A stretch of DNA of 64,000 nt, taken from Pegoplata infirma. Taxonomy: Eukaryota; Arthropoda; Insecta; Diptera; Anthomyiidae. The stretch's first letter is position 1; each line of letters starts with the position of its first letter. Position numbers and translations under genes: made by a program. Shown here piece by piece: positions 13,101-21,066 of the stretch. The stretch spans positions 40,819,890-40,883,889 of the forward strand of contig OY992540.1 in NCBI GenBank assembly GCA_963921195.1, read 5' to 3'. Below the pieces are notes generated by a model. The model was not told the origin of the DNA and searched no databases. It saw only the letters and a program-made list of their open reading frames with translations.

Positions 13101-14648
13101 TCGGATTCGAATACAGTGCCTCCAATTACGAAATTTTCAAGTATACCTTTTGAAATTGTATTCATGGTTCCATAACAAATAGTTCATTTAACCAATGATT
13201 CAATATAACCGAGTTTGTTAGAAAATAAATATTTTGTATTAAAATTGTTGCCACAATGTCTTTACTTTAAAATAAGTTCGTTATAAACGAGTTCGTTATA
13301 ACTGTACTTTTTTGGGATTATATTTCTTGGTGTTACACACAGAAAAGCAAATTTAATATATCCCAATATTTGGATAGAGACCCAGGCAGAAACTGCCAAC
13401 CGTTCCAAAGAAAAAGTCTCGGCAAAGCACTTTATTTTTTGTGTAGAAGGTAGTATGAATTCGAAAAAGTGCTTTCCAAGCGCTTTGCCAATGTTTTTCT
13501 ATTTAAATCCGTTCAAAGTATACGTTTTTTATTAAATTTTATTAATTTTCATAACAATTGGAATATTTTTTATTTCCCTGCAGGATAAGTGACCGGTCCT
13601 TGATAGTTTTCATGATATGTCACTTATAGACCTACATATTACAAACTTGACACCTTTTATATAAAAACACCTGTTTCTTTCGTGAGGAAGTGTCTTAAAC
13701 TCCCAATACATCACCCTTAAGCTCCGGATATATACACGTTTCGGTTCAATACACCACTTTTTTTTCGGGACTTTTCCAAATTTTTTCCTAAAAGCATTTT
13801 TACTAAATTTTTTATTCCAAAACGAAAAGAAAACTGCAAACAAATTTTTTTTATCCTAATAAATGAGTCAATAAATTTTTTATCCTAATTTAATAAATTT
13901 CTTTATTCAAATAAACACCAAAAAAAGTTGTGTCTTATGGACTTATGTATACAATTTAGATACGTCCCATTTTTTTGTTCTAAAAGTGCTATAAAAGTAC
14001 CATATTTTTTGTTTGTAAAGCGCTTTCCAAGCGCTTTAAAATAGCAACGGCATACCGTTTACCGTGGTTATCATTTTGGACGCTGGGAGAGTACTAAACT
14101 GTGATGCTTTCCCAGCACACAAGCGACCATAAAAGGTACTTTGCCAGCACTCTCCCGTTCGTATTTTTCTGCCTGGGGAGTATAATAAATCACCCATCCA
14201 TCATCAATTATAACATAAGTATGGAATTCTCAAATCTTATCAAAAAAATTTAGTTTTACGAAACTTGGCAAAATTTTGTAATGGTTTTTTATCAAATGCC
14301 TTTATCCAACCCTGTTTATAATTTTTGTTTTTTTTTCGAGTTTATCTCTAATCTAGACATGAAACAAAATAATAATAGTAATAATATTAATAATAAGAAT
14401 ATTATAAAACAAGTGGGATCATATAACCACCAATATGTCATAATGCATGTATGTACATGTATTGCGAAACCACATAACATATACTTCTGTTGGATATGCT
14501 TCTTTATCACACGTCTGCGTTGAACACCGGCCGTTGCCACCGTTGCGGCCACTGGACGTCGTACACCATTTGGACCATTGCCGCTGCTAAGCAATGATAC
14601 TTCCAATGGATTTCTCGTTGAATTTGTATGTGAAAATGATGTATCCAT
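3844..14648 (-). CDS. MFS transporter, monocarboxylate-transporter-like (gene-level, 5 exons found)
   Basis: Minus-strand gene with exons 14648-about 14487, 9195-8886, 8826-8153, 4882-4534 and 4154-3844. The last four join with exact phase across three GT/AG introns and give about 547 residues. The product is a multi-pass plasma-membrane carrier with two helix-rich halves: about TM2-TM6 in exons 2 and 3, then a long hydrophilic cytoplasmic loop holding an acidic patch (IMEIIPEEDEN), then about six more helices in exons 4 and 5. This is the layout of SLC16/MFS carriers. The motif GVFGGIGASLFIWKTHVI fits TM4 of monocarboxylate-transporter relatives. Exon 1 (MDTSFSHTN..., ending near VIKKHIQQ) does not join exon 2 in phase by its best donor, and the expected TM1 signature is absent, so an exon is missing from my model. 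Family call moderate; substrate unknown. The introns hold many transposons. Confidence 0.65.
4199..4361. mobile_element. Small CACTA-like MITE in transporter intron
   Basis: Termini CACTCTAATTAAAATGA and (reverse) CACTCTAAAAAATGAG lead into shared 'TTTCCTACTA' subterminal sequence, with TA on both sides (4197-4198 and 4362-4363). Length 163 bp. It sits between transporter exons 4 and 5 and does not touch the splice sites. Confidence 0.6.
4534..4882 (-). CDS. Transporter exon 4 (TM7-TM9)
   Basis: The acceptor is an excellent polypyrimidine tract ending TGTTTCAG before 4882, and the donor ATAT/GTAAGT follows 4534. It reads DKFQQFSRNVTTN... with three hydrophobic stretches and starts in phase 0, matching the end of exon 3. 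The longer open frame running to 5044 crosses the acceptor and is intron read-through. Confidence 0.75.
5040..5277 (-). mobile_element. MITE, copy of the 33633-33890 element
   Basis: It is the reverse complement of 33633-33890 with many small changes. Shared blocks include the 'aatcgaccgttttgta' region, 'caaagagagacaaaaa' and 'catttgttggactactcta'. One terminus (CTCTATGACTCTGG) is recognisable and the other is worn. It lies in intron 3 of the transporter. Confidence 0.55.
5422..5637. repeat. Partial fold-back-family end (GGGGCATTCCATG)
   Basis: The block GGGCATTCCATGTCAAATCG at 5424 recurs inverted at 12979-13004 and resembles the AGGCATTCCACACCAAATG end of the palindromes at 49687 and 55841. 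I cannot find a matching second end here. Confidence 0.4.
5638..5842. mobile_element. Truncated CACTA-like MITE (right end of the 26114 type)
   Basis: The sequence from about 5640 to the terminus TTTTCTTAGTG at 5842 follows the right third of the 26114-26687 element: GTAGTAATTG/AGTTGTTTG units, 'TTTTTCATACAAAAA', then the 'tgtagtaa...cataattttct' end. The left end is missing. Confidence 0.5.
5930..6200 (-). mobile_element. Degenerate LOA/I-like LINE RNase H fragment
   Basis: Read on the minus strand, broken frames match the RNase H segment of the copy at 24066-24480 (a DNDK-like patch, 'LQSKHC', an 'RIRQHTNW'-like block). Stops and frameshifts throughout. A decayed retrotransposon piece in the transporter intron. 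Confidence 0.45.
6240..6835 (-). mobile_element. RTE-like LINE, C-terminal fragment
   Basis: The minus strand reads THTGGCSNDVACRMSKAKQ, then VKSVLLYACESWNT, then RCLRRILRIFWP, and further left in other frames NRKWRWIG and a piece ending SWREIKHLASTRIEW. These are the end of the reverse transcriptase and the conserved C-terminal region of RTE-clade elements. Frameshifts near 6560 and stops show it is dead. It extends to about 6260, where the 'ALCSY' equivalent ends. Confidence 0.6.
6836..7077. mobile_element. CACTA-like MITE (CACACAG end)
   Basis: Ends are CACACAGAAAAAAGTTTCC and (reverse) CACACAGAAAACGAATTT, flanked by CA on both sides (6834-6835 and 7078-7079). Interior has imperfect inverted pieces (CAACCGAT/ATCGGTTG-like). 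242 bp. It separates two LINE fragments. Confidence 0.5.
7150..7590 (+). mobile_element. LINE C-terminal fragment (LOA/R1-like zinc knuckle)
   Basis: The plus strand encodes LTGHCIIGQIDVRMGISDKR followed by a CRNCGEE motif, then after a frameshift LCEYPGLTRG. This corresponds to the terminal TGHC...CRxC...E...CxCP region seen in the LINE copies at 22821-23390 and 61445-61714, but the sequence is divergent and broken. Its 3' boundary is unclear. Confidence 0.5.
7591..8152. other. Transporter intron 3 remainder
   Basis: AT-rich intron directly 3' (gene sense) of the exon 3 donor at 8153. A gapped repeat of 'caaattcctggttcaa'/'ttgattcttgaat'-like sequence occurs near 7890-8045. I see no coding sequence. 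Confidence 0.4.
8153..8826 (-). CDS. Transporter exon 3 (TM4-TM6 and central loop)
   Basis: Acceptor AATTACAG before 8826; donor TTTG/GTGAGT after 8153. It starts by completing a Gly codon from exon 2 (G+GC) and reads IGASLFIWKTHVILEA, then HLCGEAFCQLFLSFAF and a third helix ending PISLIITRHREG. A long soluble loop follows (about 140 residues) with an acidic cluster near EIIPEEDENIS and many Ser residues, as in the cytosolic loop between helices 6 and 7 of MFS carriers. The open frame itself runs to 8126 but the donor precedes the stop. Confidence 0.75.
8886..9195 (-). CDS. Transporter exon 2 (about TM2-TM4)
   Basis: Acceptor TCTTTGACAG precedes 9195 and donor GGAG/GTACTA follows 8886. It reads AFLATPAYLYGN, then a soluble patch rich in charged residues (LEHLDTEYHGRTRETAKYR), then two helices (LLATLITCCSLMISGIFF and ILAIVFYGVFGG). 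It begins in phase 0, which the best exon 1 donor does not supply, hence the suspected missing exon. Confidence 0.7.
9196..9667. other. Intron, no exon identified
   Basis: I looked here for the missing TM1 exon of the transporter and found none with good borders. A short minus-strand open stretch near 9420-9500 (FIASITFLAPQVDL-like) could be an old transposon piece, but the evidence is weak. Confidence 0.35.
9668..10464 (+). repeat. Dispersed repeat R, near full copy with GACGGACG tail
   Basis: It begins with a small hairpin (GTCGGTCAAGACCGAC), then a TACCCTACAC block, runs through the 'aacatggaccgattggg' and 'gaccgatttaactaaatatc' blocks, and ends with a (GACGGATG)n tract, GACTCAAAAAGTAATTCTGA and a terminal dyad GTACCACAGAGTGGTG plus TAGGGTATAA. 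Other copies are at 3366, 10797 (end only), 48745, 49464 and 57792. No coding capacity is seen. The class is unresolved; it behaves as a non-autonomous dispersed element. Confidence 0.6.
10797..11020 (-). repeat. Repeat R terminus (inverted) and purine-rich tract
   Basis: TATACCCTACACCACTCTGT at 10797 is the reverse complement of the end of the R copy at 10464, so two R ends face each other. From about 10878 to 10940 the plus strand is nearly pure A/G. The open frames here are composition artefacts. Confidence 0.5.
11021..11267. other. AT-rich spacer
   Basis: No gene or clear repeat is seen; the 'gaaaaatgtc' motif that becomes the adjacent minisatellite already appears once near 11045. Confidence 0.35.
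11268..12135 (+). repeat. Minisatellite, about 35-37 bp unit with two dyads
   Basis: About 24 imperfect tandem units of the form TCTCAGAATCTGAGA followed by CTTTTTCTATAGGAAAAA. Both halves of the unit are near-palindromes, so each monomer can form two short stems. The best conserved units are at 11320-11425 and 12010-12130; the middle units carry substitutions and small indels. It lies in the long first intron of the transporter gene. Confidence 0.8.
12136..12530. repeat. Dispersed repeat Q, two partial copies
   Basis: The block 'aatgggggtcggtc', then 'gacccctct', then 'gacgcaccattgga' occurs at 12136-12185 and again, diverged, at 12450-12505, with similar intervening sequence. Related to 3576-3735. 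The minus-strand open frame here has no protein-like character. Confidence 0.5.
12531..13012. repeat. Fold-back-family fragment ending GGAATGCCCC
   Basis: AT-rich, with a terminal block GTCCGATTTGACATGGAATG at 12981-13000 that is the inverse of the block at 5424. Text near 12590-12720 also resembles neighbouring degenerate repeats. The two ends are 7.5 kb apart, so these are separate partial copies. Confidence 0.4.
13013..13330. repeat. Possible small DNA-transposon relic (GTTATAAC ends)
   Basis: 'gtcgttataacagtg' at about 13032 and 'gttcgttataactgta' at about 13297 could be related termini, and the interior holds 'cgaaaactcaaaaactgg'. The inverted match is short and imperfect, so this is a weak call. 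Confidence 0.3.
13381..14177. mobile_element. MITE with CCCAGGCAGAAA termini
   Basis: The left end CCCAGGCAGAAA and the right end TTTTTCTGCCTGGG are inverted copies 797 bp apart. Subterminal motifs recur: GCTTTCCAAGCGCTTT at about 13470 and 14022, and AAAGCACTTT-type pieces near 13425. There is no transposase. I cannot see a convincing target duplication, so the superfamily is unassigned. Confidence 0.6.
14487..14648 (-). CDS. Transporter exon 1 (cytoplasmic N-terminus)
   Basis: Starts at ATG 14648: MDTSFSHTNSTRNPLEV..., then RRPVAATVATAGVQRRRVIK. It is hydrophilic, fitting a cytosolic N-tail. Possible donors are AGAA/GTATAT near 14487 or an earlier GT near 14510; neither choice is proven. 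GC content is higher than the surroundings and the frame is free of repeats, which supports a real exon. Attachment to the exons at 9195 and beyond rests on strand, position and the lack of another start. Confidence 0.5.
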
Positions 14649-15560
14649 TTTTAATATCTGTTTTGATTTAAATTCTTTAGATTAATACTACGACCCACTC
14701 CCCGCTTCCGACGTCGCATACACTACGCAATTATTACTGTTTTTTTTTTTGCTTTTTTTCGTTACTAGTACGAACAACTAAATTAAACTATTGTGCGCCG
14801 TTTGCCGTTATGGTTAGATAGAGTTAACAACGAGTACTGCCAAGTGAGAGTCATAGAATCGCAAATATCTGATTTGGTTTTTCAAACTTTTTTTTTTTTT
14901 TTTACTTTTTTTATACATATAAACAACAATATAATTTATTAGCTGATAACTGTTATCTGATGATAATATCTTGAGATTACTTCACCGAATGCATTCATTC
15001 GTTAAGATTTGGAGTTCTTTTTTTTTTGTTTTTTTGTTATGTTATTTTGTTTTTAACAATTGATAGATATTGTTATGAGTGAAATAAATACATAGTTGAT
15101 TAAGCGGAATGAGTGTAAGTTTTTTAAGTGAAATGTCTTTAGCTAAGTTGTGGAGACTAGAATTGAGTGAGCACATAGTAATTATTAAGATTAAATGAAT
15201 ATTAATATGTTACACTGAAACCATTTTTTTGGTCAGAAATTATTTGAATAACTAAAAAACTAAAAGAAACAAACGATAAAAACAACTAATTTTACACAAT
15301 TGTTGTATTTGCCTTTTTGGTTTGGCTTGGCTTAGTTTTTATAACTGTAATTACCAGGCGACTTCTATCAAGCTGTGTTCAATAAATTACCTTTTTGTCA
15401 TAAAGTGCTTCATCTGTAAATGGAAATCTTTATTACTTCATGATATTCTTTGAATAAATTCGGAATTTCATCCTTCATTTGATTGGCAGCGATATCATTG
15501 TTTGAGGTTGTGGACAACTTTGGAGTCTCAACTTTCAGTTGATTGTTTACTTTTTTTTTG
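14649..15560. other. 5' flank/promoter side of transporter gene
   Basis: A non-repetitive stretch upstream of exon 1, with a locally GC-rich block at 14690-14720 and poly-T tracts. It probably contains the transporter 5' UTR and promoter. It may also contain the 5' end of the CR1-like element, whose left border I cannot fix. Confidence 0.35.
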
Positions 15561-15608
15561 AGTCAGAGATTTGAACAATTGCATTCATTTTAGAGAATCA
15601 TTTGTAAT

Positions 15609-16595
15609 ATGGCACCTCATAAGGATATTCTTGTTTGCCAAATATGCTCTAAAAACGTTACAAAAACACAACAAAAAATTGGATGTGGCTTTTGTTTTGA
15701 ATATTGTCATCTTAATTGTGCCAAGATAACTGATGATGATATTAAGTTTTTAAAAATCAAAAAAAATTTTAAATATACGTGTGGGCGTTGTAACGAAGTT
15801 CCACCTGCCTGCATTATTAAGGACGAATTAAAAAAAGGCTTTGAGGAGCTTTTGAAGAACGTGAATATTGAGTTTGAGGCTTATAAAATACGTGCACAGG
15901 AATATTTGGAGAAAAGTATATCTGAGCTTGAAACCAAATTTGAGAATATTGTTGATGAATTGCGTGCGGATCATATTCAGCAATTAGAAACAGTCAAATC
16001 AGACGTATCTCATTGCTATGCAATGCTTAAACAAGTTGATAAGGTGGCCCATGAACGAATCTGTGGTCTTGAAATGCGTAATAATATTCTTCAGAGAAGG
16101 ATTAATAGATCCAATATTGTGGTTAAAGGTCTTCCGACAGGTATACGTAATTTAAGAAAATACATAATAAAAATAGCATCTTTTTGTGGTGTTGAACTTG
16201 GGTTTGCGGATATTCAGCATTGTACGTATTTTTCTGGTGGCAAATTTGTGTTGGTAAAACTGAATTCAGTGTATTTAAGGGATTTATTAATGATGAAGCA
16301 TATAAATTCTCGTAAGCCGATACTTCTTAAGGATATAGTTGATGACAAATCCAAATCAAATACTAATTCTAAAATTATATTAGATGATCATTTGACTCCT
16401 GAAGCTTTTAAATTGGTAATGATGTGTCGTAACATGCGTGGTGATGGGAAAATAAGCAAATTTTCTTATATCAACACTGATGTTCCCAAAGTCAAAATTA
16501 CGCTCCTGGACAGTACGGTAAAAGTATTTAACATGCAGCAACTTCTTGATTTTGTTGATGATTTGGCAGCTAATGCCGATATTGCGGAGCAGTAA
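15609..16595 (+). CDS. CR1-like ORF1 protein with PHD-type zinc finger
   Basis: A 328-residue nucleic-acid-binding partner of the reverse transcriptase. Residues 10-61 carry a complete C4HC3 PHD-like set: C10, C13, C26, C29, H34, C37, C58, C61. A charged, helical, probably coiled-coil stretch follows at about 70-150. A later region (NIVVKGLPTGIRNL...) resembles the RRM-like fold found in many LINE ORF1 proteins. PHD-type ORF1 proteins are known in CR1-group elements of insects. The start is ATG 15609 and the stop TAA ends at 16595. The ORF2 product would act with it in a cytoplasmic RNP. Confidence 0.75.
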   Translation: MAPHKDILVCQICSKNVTKTQQKIGCGFCFEYCHLNCAKITDDDIKFLKIKKNFKYTCGRCNEVPPACIIKDELKKGFEELLKNVNIEFEAYKIRAQEYLEKSISELETKFENIVDELRADHIQQLETVKSDVSHCYAMLKQVDKVAHERICGLEMRNNILQRRINRSNIVVKGLPTGIRNLRKYIIKIASFCGVELGFADIQHCTYFSGGKFVLVKLNSVYLRDLLMMKHINSRKPILLKDIVDDKSKSNTNSKIILDDHLTPEAFKLVMMCRNMRGDGKISKFSYINTDVPKVKITLLDSTVKVFNMQQLLDFVDDLAANADIAEQ

Positions 16596-17562
16596 CGTAT
16601 TTGATAGGCCGTTTATTGATATATTTTGTTAGTTTATAATTTTTATGCAAATTTACAAATAATGTTCCTTTTAGCTTTTAATAGGATAATTAGTGTATGT
16701 TCTAAAGGTGTGAAAAATTTAATTTATAATAGTTTATTATAGTGCCTTATACCGTGTTTGCATTCGTTGAGACTAGTTTAGTGGTTTGTTTTCCCCATAC
16801 AATTTATCTGTCAAAATTAAACGCCGTTTAAATTTGACGTTTAGATTGTGTGGGGAGGCGAATGATTGGGCTGGTTTGGATTAGTGCGAATATGGTATAA
16901 GCATTCTTTATGTTTGAGTGGTAGTTTTTAATATCTCTTTTCCTCCAGATGCGCTTTGCATGATTTGTGAACGTGAGAAGCGGACACACATTGACTAGTG
17001 GTTTTCATGGACGAGCGATAAAGCGGGCAGGGGTTTTGCATGTTTTTTGTTGTTGTAACAATAGCAAAACGCATGCAAGACTTTTGGTTCGCTTATACGG
17101 AGTTCGCACTTATTTGTTTTGACTGGTTTGGGCGCTTTAACATGTTTTAGTACCTTAACTGGTTTAAATTTAAGCATTTTTGAGTGTTTTAACTTGTTTA
17201 GTGGGGTGAGTGCAGGTACGGTATTATGTCGTTCGTGTTATGGAGGCACTTGTTGAGGTGTTTGATTGCTTCTTTTTGTCTGCATGATTATGTTGGGTGT
17301 TGCTGGAGGATTAATGATATTTTTTTTTTGTTTTTCTATGAGAGTTTTCTTAAAGTCAATAATAGTTGATTTTCTTTTAAGGCTCTCTTGAAACCCTGTG
17401 ATGTTATCTTATATGATTTATTAATTTTAAATATCAATTATGTATGACTTGATTCTAAATTTATTTAAAATGAAATTTTCAAAAGAAAAATTTACTTTTT
17501 TTATGTCTTTAAAAATTTTTTATAACGCTTGCAATTTTACCGTGTGTTTCTAAATTTCTAAA
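16596..17562. other. Inter-ORF spacer of the CR1-like element
   Basis: 967 bp between ORF1 and ORF2 with no long plus-strand frame. Such a long spacer is unusual for a LINE and could hold signals for ORF2 translation. The minus-strand 60-codon frame at 16995-17177 (KPVK repeats) is probably chance. Confidence 0.5.
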
Positions 17563-20415
17563 ATGAATTTAAACAACAATTTAGGGAATTCCATCAGCGA
17601 CAGTTCATTTTTACGTGCTCAATTCAATGAGGGAGATTTTAATGTAGCCCACATTAATTGCCAAAGTTTTAAACTTAAAAATAATTCGGTTAAATTTGAT
17701 GAAATTAAAAATTTATTTGATGGTAACTTTTTGGATGTTATAGGATTTAGTGAGACTTGGCTCAAATCTGCTATTAGCTCGAATGTAATAAACATACCAG
17801 GTTATAAATGTGTTCGTAATGATCGTCCCAAACGCAGAGGTGGTGGAGTGGCCTTATTTATTAAAAATACGATTAATTTTAAAATAGTGTTTGCTAGTGA
17901 AAAGTATGGTGTTGTAGAGGCGATCTTTGTGGAATTGTTGTATAACCAAGTAAAGATTCTTGTCGGTTGTGTATATTTGCCTCGTGGAAAAATTCTAGCT
18001 TTGGAGAAGTCGATAAGTGAATTAGTTGTGACATACAATCATGTTGTAATAATGGGAGACTATAATTGCAACATGTTTAATGAATCTCGCTCTATTTTGT
18101 TGCGTGGTTTATGTCGACGACTTAATATTTCATGTGTTCATGGCTCAATGCCTACTCATTACCATTTAAAGTCACAATCCACCTCTTTAATTGATTACTT
18201 TTTAGTGTCAGATCTTAATTTAGTTACCAAGTATGGTCAGGTTCAATGTCCGGGGGTATCTCATCACTCGTTGATTTTTGTAGGCATTAATTTTCCAAAT
18301 GTGAGAGAGGAAAGATGGGTAGAATATTATGATTATAAACGAGTTGACAATAATGACTTGTTGCGCAAGTTTATGTCTTGCAACTTTAGTAAATTGTATG
18401 ATACAAATAATGTTGACGTTCAAGTTGAGACGTTAAGCTCTAATCTAAGATGTATGCATTCTGTAGTTCCGTTTATAAGACGGCGAATAATTAGTAGCAA
18501 TAATAATGATTGGTTTACTAGGAACCCTGATATTAAGTATCACTTATCATTTCGCGATTTATGCCATAATGCTTATTTAAATGATAGGACAGCAGATAAT
18601 TGGAAAGCATTTTGTAGGGCTCGTAATAAGGCTAAATCAGTAATTAGAAAAATTAAAAGAAAAGCAAATGGTAGTATGTTTGACGGGCTTAACTGTAAGC
18701 AGTTATGGTCAAAACTTAGGAACTGTGGTGTTACGGAGGGTAAGGAATTTAAAGATTTTCCTGATGTTAATTTATTAAACAATTATTTTGTTGATCCTCA
18801 AGATAATGTTGATGATGATTGTAATGAGATGTTAGCAAATGCATGTGCCAGTGGTTTTATGTTCCGATGTATAGATTTAAATGAATTAGTTTTGGCTTTT
18901 TCGGCTATAAAATCTAATTCACCGGGGTGTGATGGATTTTGTCTTAAGTTTTTAAGGTTAGTTTTTCCTCTTTTAGTCAATCACATTTTACATATTGTAA
19001 ATTGTGTTTTGACTATGTCTTGCTTTCCTGAAAGTTGGAAATTAGCTAGAGTCACGCCAATTACTAAACGAGGTTCGTCTACGGAGCCTAGTAATTTGAG
19101 ACCTATTTCTATGCTTCCAATTCTTTCAAAAGTAGTGGAAGGACTAATGAAAAATCAGTTGCTTGAGTTTTTAGACTCAAATTCATTATTGAGTAACTGT
19201 CAGTTCGGTTTTAGACGTGGCCACAGTACTTCTTCTCTTCTTTTGAGTTTAACTGATAGTTTGCGCTTTAACTTAAGTAAGGGCGGTTTATCGGTATTAC
19301 TATCACTCGATCTTAGCAGAGCTTTTGAAAGGGTCTCATCTGTCAAGCTAATTAATAAACTTAGCCAAATTTATGGACTCTCTTTGAGTGCATGTCGGCT
19401 TTTATCATCCTACCTAGTAGGACGTAGACAGTATGTTTCTGTGGGTGGTAATTCGAGTAGTACACTTTTTCTATCGTCTGGTGTCCCCCAAGGTTCAGTT
19501 TTGGGGCCATTATTATTTATAATGTTTCTTAATGATCTTTTCGATATTTTTGATGGCAGTATTTGTACCTCATTTGCATTTGCGGATGATTTACAATTGG
19601 TTTTTTCTGGCGAGCCCCAATTCATGGATGTTCTTCAATCTAATATTAACTTCTACGTGGCTGAAACGGTTAGTTGGATGACTCGGAATGACATGGTTAT
19701 AAACGCGAATAAAACAAAAAGTCTATTTTTTGGTAATTCTCGTTACAAAGATGATATATCAGTTCATGTGGATGGTGTTCCAATAGAATTTGTGGATAAG
19801 CTTTTGTGCTTAGGAGTGATTATAGATAATAAATTATTGTTTAACCATCAACTAGATTGTATTGCTAGAAGGGTGAATTTTTCTCTCAGAAAGTTGTACA
19901 ATTTAAATCTTTGCCTCCCGTTATTTATTAAAAAACGTATAGTTCATGCGTTAATTATGCCACAATTTTTGTATTGCTTGGAGGTTTATAGTGGAACCTT
20001 GGGTTATTATTTGAAAAAATTGACGTTGATTTTTAACCGAGTAATGAGATATCTTTTTGATCTAAAATATCGTGATCATGTTTCGTCATACGTTAGCAAA
20101 TTTTTGGGGTGTAGTTTTAGTGGTTTCGTAAAAACTCGTGTTTTACTCCTTTTTTATAAAGCATTTAAAAATGGATATCCAGCCATGCTTTTAGAGCGTT
20201 TTAAATTTTGCAAATCTACTCGTAATACTCAGTTGCTATTCCCGAAACTTACCCCATTGTTGGAACGATCATATTATGTTAGAGTAGCAAGAGCTTATAA
20301 TTCTCTTCCAAAGAAATTGAAAAACTTTTCCCTTTCTTATAAAGTCCAAAAACGTAAAATCATAGATAATGAAACAAGAACTACTTTAAGAGTTAATAAT
20401 AATAGAGTGGTATGA
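17563..20415 (+). CDS. CR1-like ORF2: AP endonuclease and reverse transcriptase
   Basis: 950 residues that nick target DNA and reverse-transcribe the element RNA. The APE-type endonuclease spans about residues 27-245: HINCQS, GFSETWL, RRGGGVALFIKN, MGDYN and SHHSLI are the expected catalytic blocks. The reverse transcriptase spans about 450-740: LRPISMLPILSKVVE, QFGFRRGHSTSSLL, LDLSRAFERV, GVPQGSVLGPLLF and the active site FAFADDLQLVF near residue 672, followed by the thumb with WMTRNDMVINANKTK. There is no RNase H domain, as in CR1 and Jockey groups. Full length and intact; start at ATG 17563. Confidence 0.85.
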   Translation: MNLNNNLGNSISDSSFLRAQFNEGDFNVAHINCQSFKLKNNSVKFDEIKNLFDGNFLDVIGFSETWLKSAISSNVINIPGYKCVRNDRPKRRGGGVALFIKNTINFKIVFASEKYGVVEAIFVELLYNQVKILVGCVYLPRGKILALEKSISELVVTYNHVVIMGDYNCNMFNESRSILLRGLCRRLNISCVHGSMPTHYHLKSQSTSLIDYFLVSDLNLVTKYGQVQCPGVSHHSLIFVGINFPNVREERWVEYYDYKRVDNNDLLRKFMSCNFSKLYDTNNVDVQVETLSSNLRCMHSVVPFIRRRIISSNNNDWFTRNPDIKYHLSFRDLCHNAYLNDRTADNWKAFCRARNKAKSVIRKIKRKANGSMFDGLNCKQLWSKLRNCGVTEGKEFKDFPDVNLLNNYFVDPQDNVDDDCNEMLANACASGFMFRCIDLNELVLAFSAIKSNSPGCDGFCLKFLRLVFPLLVNHILHIVNCVLTMSCFPESWKLARVTPITKRGSSTEPSNLRPISMLPILSKVVEGLMKNQLLEFLDSNSLLSNCQFGFRRGHSTSSLLLSLTDSLRFNLSKGGLSVLLSLDLSRAFERVSSVKLINKLSQIYGLSLSACRLLSSYLVGRRQYVSVGGNSSSTLFLSSGVPQGSVLGPLLFIMFLNDLFDIFDGSICTSFAFADDLQLVFSGEPQFMDVLQSNINFYVAETVSWMTRNDMVINANKTKSLFFGNSRYKDDISVHVDGVPIEFVDKLLCLGVIIDNKLLFNHQLDCIARRVNFSLRKLYNLNLCLPLFIKKRIVHALIMPQFLYCLEVYSGTLGYYLKKLTLIFNRVMRYLFDLKYRDHVSSYVSKFLGCSFSGFVKTRVLLLFYKAFKNGYPAMLLERFKFCKSTRNTQLLFPKLTPLLERSYYVRVARAYNSLPKKLKNFSLSYKVQKRKIIDNETRTTLRVNNNRVV

Positions 20416-20617
20416 AGCTATTATAATGCTTCATTTTGATTTTTTTTTTACTGTCGCTGATAACTTTTTTTAAATTTTTTTTATATTTGTAATTTATTTA
20501 TTATTGTAATAATTAGTATATAAGTATATAAAATTTATTTTTTTTATTTTGTTGTGAATTAGCAATTGAGTAGTCTTTGTAATTTAGTTTATTTGGCCCT
20601 AAGGGCTTTTAAATTGC

Positions 20618-20629
20618 AAAATAAATGAA

Positions 20630-20660
<31 letters not shown>
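20618..20660 (+). repeat. (AATA)n tail of the CR1-like element
   Basis: About ten AAAT/AATA units end the retrotransposon and mark its 3' border. Confidence 0.75.
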
Positions 20661-21066
20661 CAGTTAAAATAAATTTCAATTTGGAGTTATATATTTACCT
20701 GTGACGAATCTACACCAAGTTCGTTCTCACGAAATGTGATCCAATTTATCTAAGTTGCCCAAGTTTATTACGACAAACTCTTCTTGATGTCATATTGTTT
20801 TATATGATTATTAACTGTAAATGCTATAAGATTATGTAAGTTTTTATATGAGTCTTGCAAGAGGGAACTATTTTCCTTTACACTGATTTGGCCCATTTTT
20901 AAACCTAACCTGCGAGGGCCATCATCCACTGCCCGTTGTCGAAAGAGTGTCCTATAATATTCCTTCGATTTTCATTAGGTTCCGAGCAGTAAAAGCTATT
21001 CTTACAGATCTCAACGTAAACAAGTCACTGGGGTCGTATGTCCACAATCGCAATTTGCTCTGCGCT
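20661..21066 (-). mobile_element. Probable RTE-like LINE fragment, degenerate
   Basis: It lies on the 3' side of the clear RTE endonuclease piece at 21067-21393 (minus strand), and the last 60 bp read on in the same frame. Further left only weak, stop-filled matches can be seen, so the border of the element is uncertain. Confidence 0.35.

Larger units (their letters stand above)
15560..20660 (+). mobile_element. CR1-like non-LTR retrotransposon, both ORFs open
   Basis: ORF1 (15609-16595), a 967-bp inter-ORF spacer, ORF2 (17563-20415), a 3' UTR and a (AATA)n tail at about 20620-20660. Both ORFs are free of stops and frameshifts, which suggests a young, possibly recently active copy. The left border is approximate and I see no clear target duplication, which is common for CR1-clade elements. 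It sits head to head with the transporter gene, just upstream of its exon 1. Confidence 0.8.

Noticed and set aside
14281..14523. Plus-strand ORF opposite transporter exon 1
   Set aside because: Low-complexity Asn runs from an (AAT)n tract; antisense to a better exon.
16995..17177. Minus-strand ORF in the CR1 spacer (KPVK repeats)
   Set aside because: Only 60 codons, no start context, within a retrotransposon.
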